Positions 60,034 through 64,000 of a stretch of 64,000 bases of DNA are shown here, one piece after another. Under the pieces are notes generated by a model that saw only the letters and a list, made by a program, of their open reading frames with translations, had not been told where the DNA came from and did no database searches. Numbering within the stretch: position 1 is the stretch's first letter; every line of letters starts with the position of its first letter. A program made the translations under genes and the position numbers. Location: NCBI RefSeq assembly GCF_002286985.1, contig NZ_NSKC01000001.1:124001-188000 (forward strand), written 5' to 3'. Origin of the DNA: Halorubrum salipaludis. GTDB lineage: Archaea; Halobacteriota; Halobacteria; Halobacteriales; Haloferacaceae.

Positions 60034-61031
60034 CGAACCTCGACCACGGTAAGTTCTCGCGGGTGACGACCCTATTCCACTCGATGCTGGCGCTGACGGT
60101 GTTCCTGCTCTTCTTCACGGGCTACGCCGTCGCCTTTAACACCGAGCTGTGGTGGCTCGTGGAGCTGATGGGCGGAAACGCCGGGGTGTTGGTGGTCCAC
60201 CGCGCGGCCGCCTTCGCGCTCATCGCGCTGACCGGCTTCTGGGTGCCGTACATGCTGTTGAGCCGGACGAACGGCGGCGGGATCCGGTCGCTGTTACCGA
60301 GTAAGGGCGACGTCGACGCGTTCGTCCAAGACGTCCAGTTCGCCCTCGGTCGGGCGGACGAACGCCACCCGAACGCCCGCCAGTTCGCCGGCTACAAGGC
60401 CGACGAGGTGCCCCTGCTCTCGTACATCGGCAAGGGCGTCGTCGCCATCTTCACCGTCGAGCTCCTGTTGCTGATGGTCACCGGGCTGCTCATCTGGCAG
60501 AAGTCGTGGCTCATCGGGATCTACAACACCCAGTCGGCGGCGATGGCGTTCGTCGCCTTCCACGGGCTGCTCGGCGTCATCATGCTGATGGGGGTCATGT
60601 TCCACACCTTCGAGCACGGCTTCCATCCCGCCTTCTTCCCGGTCGAGATGAAGGCGTTCCTGCCGAAAGACGACACGCCGAACTTCCACGGCGACCCGGA
60701 CGACCACGAGACGACCGGCATCGAGCGGCTCCGCCGGAAGAAGTCGTGGCGGTGGGCGACCAACGTCGTCGGCGCCCTCACCGTGCTCGGCATCGTCAGC
60801 GTGATGCTCTCGTCGGTCTCGTACGGCGGCTACCCGGTCCCGAGCGAGCTCGCGTTCAACGAGGGGAGCCTCCTGCGGACGATCGGCATCAACGCCGGGT
60901 TCCTCGTGCTGTTCATCGGACTGACGCTGTCGATGTACGGCAACGTCCTCCGAGCGCGGTACAAGAAGGAGCGGCAGACCGAAGAAGTCCCGGCGGCTGC
61001 CGCCGACGGCGGCGAACCGCGCGAGGACTGA
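60030..61031 (+). CDS. fdhI: Formate dehydrogenase cytochrome b-type membrane subunit
   Basis: This 333-residue membrane protein resembles the gamma (FdnI) cytochrome b556 family. Likely heme ligands are His residues in TTLFHSMLALTVF (helix 1), VLVVHRAAAFALIAL (helix 2), FVAFHGLLGVIML and MFHTFEHGFHPAFF. The family core is about 210 residues; here there is an extra C-terminal helix pair (about 235-320, WATNVVGALTVLGIVSVML and NAGFLVLFIGLTLSMYGNVL). It would take electrons from the Fe-S subunit to the quinone pool. Last gene of the operon, followed by a convergent small gene. Confidence 0.9.
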   Translation: MTNLDHGKFSRVTTLFHSMLALTVFLLFFTGYAVAFNTELWWLVELMGGNAGVLVVHRAAAFALIALTGFWVPYMLLSRTNGGGIRSLLPSKGDVDAFVQDVQFALGRADERHPNARQFAGYKADEVPLLSYIGKGVVAIFTVELLLLMVTGLLIWQKSWLIGIYNTQSAAMAFVAFHGLLGVIMLMGVMFHTFEHGFHPAFFPVEMKAFLPKDDTPNFHGDPDDHETTGIERLRRKKSWRWATNVVGALTVLGIVSVMLSSVSYGGYPVPSELAFNEGSLLRTIGINAGFLVLFIGLTLSMYGNVLRARYKKERQTEEVPAAAADGGEPRED

Positions 61032-61111
61032 CGCCGGCCGCCCGCTCCGCCCGACGCTCTCTTGTTCTCGCTTCTCGTCGAGTCCGTTTCGAGAAGCGCC
61101 TTCCCTCGTCG

Positions 61112-61507
61112 TTACAGCAGCTCCGCCGCCTCGGGAGAGAGGTCGACGGTCACGTCCTGTCGGGTCTGTTCGGCCATCTGGTCGATGTTGCGGGTCAACA
61201 CCTTGAGGATGTCCTCCGGTTCGGGGTAGACTAACATGTTGCCGTCGGCGTCCTCCATCACCAGCTGCGTGTCGGAGAGCTGGATCTGGTTGTCGCCGAT
61301 CGAGGCGACGATCGCCGGCAGGGCCTCGGCGCCCCCGGTGTCGCCCTCCTCGACGTAGGTGATGTACAGCGAGTCGATGCCGATCAGGTCCTTGTACTCG
61401 CGGATGCGCTCGGCGCATTTGACCATGTCCCGCGTGACGGCGGTCTTGTGATCGTTTCCGTGCTCGCCGTTGTGACAGTGTTTGCACACCCGCAGTTCCA
61501 TCCGCAT
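61112..61507 (-). CDS. Conserved protein with Cys-His motif (131 aa)
   Basis: From ATG 61507 the protein starts MRMELRVCKHCHNGEHGNDH, a CxxC plus His pattern that could bind heme or metal (CKHCH is CxxCH, the cytochrome c heme motif, though no signal peptide is present). A well-ordered alpha/beta region (MVKCAERIREYKDLIGIDSLYIT and the VEEGDTGGAEALPAIVASIG stretch) follows. It is convergent with fdhI, 80 bases apart. I know of no function. Because of the missing signal, the CxxCH is more likely a zinc site. Confidence 0.65.
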   Translation of the reverse strand: MRMELRVCKHCHNGEHGNDHKTAVTRDMVKCAERIREYKDLIGIDSLYITYVEEGDTGGAEALPAIVASIGDNQIQLSDTQLVMEDADGNMLVYPEPEDILKVLTRNIDQMAEQTRQDVTVDLSPEAAELL

Positions 61508-61677
61508 ACACGCCGCAAGGGCGAGGACGGAAATATACCTTGGCACGCCGGTTCCGTCGGCCGGAACCGCGGCGTCGGGAGCCGGGGACGGAACGAGTCG
61601 CCGCCGACCGGGGCCGAACGAGGGCCCCGCCGAGACCGCGGACGAACTTTCAAGAGGCGGGCCGCCCATGCGGTGAT

Positions 61678-61851
61678 ATGGCATTACTCACGGACGCGCT
61701 GGCCGTCCTGATGGTGGCAGTGGGCGTCGTCGGCATGCTCGCGGTCGCGTTTCGCGCCCGCGAGTACGACATGATCGGGAGGGCAGACGGCGCCGTCGTC
61801 GCCCTCGGCGCCGCGATGTCCGTCGCCATGACGGCGACGGCCTTCCTCTAG
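61678..61851 (+). CDS. Small two-helix membrane protein (57 aa)
   Basis: ATG 61678 begins MALLTDALAVLMVAVGVVGM; two membrane helices (about 6-24 and 38-55) flank a short basic turn (RAREYDMIGRAD). A GGTGAT Shine-Dalgarno-like sequence lies just before the ATG. It converges on nreA (50 bases). Its size and layout are common among haloarchaeal hypothetical proteins, and I cannot assign a function. Confidence 0.55.
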   Translation: MALLTDALAVLMVAVGVVGMLAVAFRAREYDMIGRADGAVVALGAAMSVAMTATAFL

Positions 61852-61901
61852 CGGCGACCGGCCCCACCACGACCGGTCTCCGGCCGCGACCGCCGGACGG
61901 G

Positions 61902-63230
61902 TCACCCCGCGTCGACGAAGTCCCCGAGGTTCGCCTGCAGGCCGGCCGCCATCGTCGACTTCCGCCGGAGACGACCCAGCGAGACCGGGAGGTGCTCGGC
62001 GACGCCGCGGACCGCCTCCCCGAACGTCTCGGCGGTCCCGCGCTCGCCCTCGAACGCGTTCCGGATCGCCTCGCGCACCTGCCAGACGCCGACCGGCCCC
62101 CAGTAGTCGTCGGAGACGTGACGGAGCACCAGCGCCTTCGCCTGTCGCCCGCGGTCGTCGAGGTGCTCTAAGACGCCGAGCCGAGCCGCGTAGTAGGCGC
62201 CTGCGGTCTCCTCGACGTAGCCGGTCCGCCCCTCGCGGCCCTCGCTGGCGGCCGCGAGGTAGACGCCCGCCTCGGGGTCGGGGTTCCAGATCGAGCCGGG
62301 CGACTTCATCTCGACGAGCTCGTACTCCCAGCGTCCCGGGACCAAGATTACCCAGAATGCGTTGCCGAGGTACTCGTTGCGGTGGACTTCGATCCGGTCG
62401 ACCGTCGGGTTGTCGCGGATCGAGCCGCGGAGGAACTGCCCGACCGTGTCGTCGACCGCCGTGATCGACCAGCGCGTCGGGACGAGCCGCCGGTTCTCGC
62501 CCCGCCCGAGCGCGCCCGCGGAGAGGATCGTGTTGATCTCGTACACGTCGAACCCGCGCCGGTAGAGGTACGTCATCGCGCCCTCGGCGCGCCAGTCGTC
62601 GTCTTCGAGGGTCTTTTTCACCGGTCGCGGGACGTGCGGGTTCTCCCCCAGGTCGGCGGTCCGGGCCGCGGCGCGGGGGCCGGTCGGCGTCTTGATGTCT
62701 TCCGTGCCGACCTCGAAGTCGAGGTCGGGGGTGCCGTCGAGCCCGATCTCCACGTCGACCGGCCGGTCCGCGATCGCGACCTCGCGTTGCACGCCGAGCC
62801 AGCCGTCCCACGCGTCGTGGACGCTCTCGGCTGGACCGCCGCCGGCGCCGACCGACTTCACGCCGCCCGTCGCGCCGGCGTCCGCCACGTCGACCCCCCG
62901 CGTCGAGTTGAGCAGGCTCGTGCGCCGGTCAAACACGTCGGCGATGGAGACGCCCTCGTCGTACCACGCCGCGGAGGTCTCGAACGCCGCCGCGCGATCC
63001 TCGCGGCCGACCGGCGAGAGCAGCCCGGTCGAGACGTTCGGGTAGTTCGAGCGCCCGACGAAGATGGAGGGCGAGACGCTGCCGACCACGGCGTCGTCGG
63101 AGACGTGCTCCTCGAAGCGCCGCTCGAAGGAGTCGAGGTGGTCGAGAATCCCGTAGTCCTTCTCGGCGGCGAGGCGCCGCCGCTCGGCGCGCTCGTTCGC
63201 CTCGAACTCGATGAACTCGTCGAGCCGCAT
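61902..63230 (-). CDS. nreA: DNA repair protein NreA
   Basis: This 442-residue archaeal repair protein works with PCNA and is linked to UvrABC-independent damage survival in Haloferax. Family hallmarks are present: SPSIFVGRSNYPNVSTGLLSPVG (about 53-75), STRGVDVADAG, and the C-terminal PIP-box-like LQANLGDF that would bind PCNA. The N-terminal zinc-finger cysteines seen in some NreA proteins are not present here, as far as I can tell typical of haloarchaea. It converges with a small membrane protein and follows the TFB gene by 82 bases on the same strand. Confidence 0.92.
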   Translation of the reverse strand: MRLDEFIEFEANERAERRRLAAEKDYGILDHLDSFERRFEEHVSDDAVVGSVSPSIFVGRSNYPNVSTGLLSPVGREDRAAAFETSAAWYDEGVSIADVFDRRTSLLNSTRGVDVADAGATGGVKSVGAGGGPAESVHDAWDGWLGVQREVAIADRPVDVEIGLDGTPDLDFEVGTEDIKTPTGPRAAARTADLGENPHVPRPVKKTLEDDDWRAEGAMTYLYRRGFDVYEINTILSAGALGRGENRRLVPTRWSITAVDDTVGQFLRGSIRDNPTVDRIEVHRNEYLGNAFWVILVPGRWEYELVEMKSPGSIWNPDPEAGVYLAAASEGREGRTGYVEETAGAYYAARLGVLEHLDDRGRQAKALVLRHVSDDYWGPVGVWQVREAIRNAFEGERGTAETFGEAVRGVAEHLPVSLGRLRRKSTMAAGLQANLGDFVDAG

Positions 63231-63312
63231 TCGTCGGCCGTTGGCGGCGCGGCGGCTTGAACGTTTCCGGCGCGGGCGACGAAACGCGCGACCGACGGCC
63301 CTCCCGCGAGGC

Positions 63313-64000
63313 CTAGCTGTGGATCCCCATCGCTTCGATCTGTTCTTGGTACCGGTTGCGGATGGTGACCTCGGTGACCTGCGCGACGTCGGCGACCTCG
63401 CGCTGGGTCTTCTTCTCGTTACAGAGCAGGGAGGCGGCGTAGATCGCGGCGGCCGCGTATCCGGTCGGAGACTTCCCGGAGAGCAGCCCCTGATCGGCCG
63501 TGGTCTCGATGATCTCGTTGGCCTTCGACTGGACCTCCTCGGAGAGCTCCAGCTCCGAGGAGAAGCGGGGGACGTACTTCTTCGGGTCGACGGGGCGCAT
63601 CTCTAAGCCGAGCTCCTGAGAGATGTAGCGGTAGGTGCGCCCGATCTCCTTGCGGTCGACCCGCGACACGTCGGAGATCTCCTCCAGCGAGCGAGGGATC
63701 CCCTCCTTGCGACAGGCGGCGTAGAGGGCGGCGGTGGAGACGCCCTCGATCGAGCGCCCGCGGATGAGGTCCTCGTTGAGCGCGCGGCGGTAGATGACGG
63801 AAGCGACCTCGCGGACCGATCGGGGTACCCCGAGCGCGCTGGCCATCCGGTCGATCTCGGAGAGCGCGAACTGAAGGTTGCGCTCGCCCGCGTCCTTCGT
63901 CCGAATCCGCTCCTGCCACTTGCGCAGCCGGTGCATCTGCGACCGCTTCTTCGAGGAGATGGAGCGCCCGTAGGCGTCCTTATCCTTCCAGTCGATCGTC
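63313..64000 (-). CDS. tfb: Transcription initiation factor IIB (partial, N-terminus outside)
   Basis: The frame runs off the right edge, so the zinc ribbon and B-finger region are missing. The visible part has the two cyclin-like repeats: the first ([28 protein letters not shown] ... [22 protein letters not shown]) and the second ([35 protein letters not shown] ... [20 protein letters not shown]), ending MGIHS. TFB binds the BRE next to the TATA box and recruits RNA polymerase. Haloarchaea carry several TFBs and this one cannot be assigned to a specific paralogue. Confidence 0.92.
   Translation of the reverse strand, partial: TIDWKDKDAYGRSISSKKRSQMHRLRKWQERIRTKDAGERNLQFALSEIDRMASALGVPRSVREVASVIYRRALNEDLIRGRSIEGVSTAALYAACRKEGIPRSLEEISDVSRVDRKEIGRTYRYISQELGLEMRPVDPKKYVPRFSSELELSEEVQSKANEIIETTADQGLLSGKSPTGYAAAAIYAASLLCNEKKTQREVADVAQVTEVTIRNRYQEQIEAMGIHS

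Overview
The window is GC-rich chromosome from a halophilic archaeon. The signs are very acidic proteins, a tRNA intron with an archaeal bulge-helix-bulge, TATA boxes about 25-30 bases upstream of start codons with leaderless starts, archaeal RfcS, TFB, CCA-adding enzyme, NreA and archaemetzincin, and the FolC-FolP fusion known from Haloferax. The overall look suggests a Halorubrum-like member of the Haloferacales, but I cannot fix the genus. Gene order looks chromosomal.

Layout. 1-9.8 kb: two exported or membrane proteins, electron transfer flavoprotein (etfBA), a DUF5995 protein, replication factor C small subunit, a phosphoesterase and a PiT-type phosphate permease. 10-16.5 kb: a YgfZ-like protein, a small winged-helix protein, archaemetzincin, UPF0146 and HAD proteins, then tRNA(CAU), a PD-(D/E)XK nuclease and an intron-containing tRNA-Asn beside the CCA-adding enzyme. 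16.5-21.7 kb: three sets of adjacent paralogues (two crcB, two pcm-like, two hsp20) plus a HerA-like ATPase. 21.7-29.4 kb: SpoIIM-domain membrane protein, MATE exporter, threonine deaminase and an ABC exporter. 29.5-36 kb: folCP, a DHH phosphoesterase, a methyltransferase and thioredoxin reductase. 36-46.7 kb: regulators, a two-PAS histidine kinase, ADP-forming acetate-CoA ligase with a DRTGG partner, DUF373 and a lipoprotein. 46.8-52.4 kb: a radical SAM protein and a run of small zinc and membrane proteins around an aldehyde ferredoxin oxidoreductase homologue lacking its cluster cysteines. 52.4-61 kb: a respiratory formate dehydrogenase locus (TorD-like chaperone and polyferredoxin on one strand, catalytic, Fe-S and membrane subunits on the other, with an AT-rich promoter region between). 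61-64 kb: NreA and the C-terminal part of a TFB.

The most unusual feature is a dispersed, highly structured element present five times (about 7.2, 9.8, 26.9, 35.8 and 47.8 kb). Each copy has a TATA-like box 27-35 bases before a conserved block, then a long hairpin whose two arms change together between copies, a conserved single-stranded linker and further hairpins. Two copies are preceded by tandem arrays of a short form (72-bp and 57-bp periods), and one copy by a single short unit. All five lie just downstream of, and in the same orientation as, a protein gene. I read this as a candidate family of independently transcribed structured RNAs, or a non-autonomous mobile element with a conserved fold. 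I do not recognise it as a named family.
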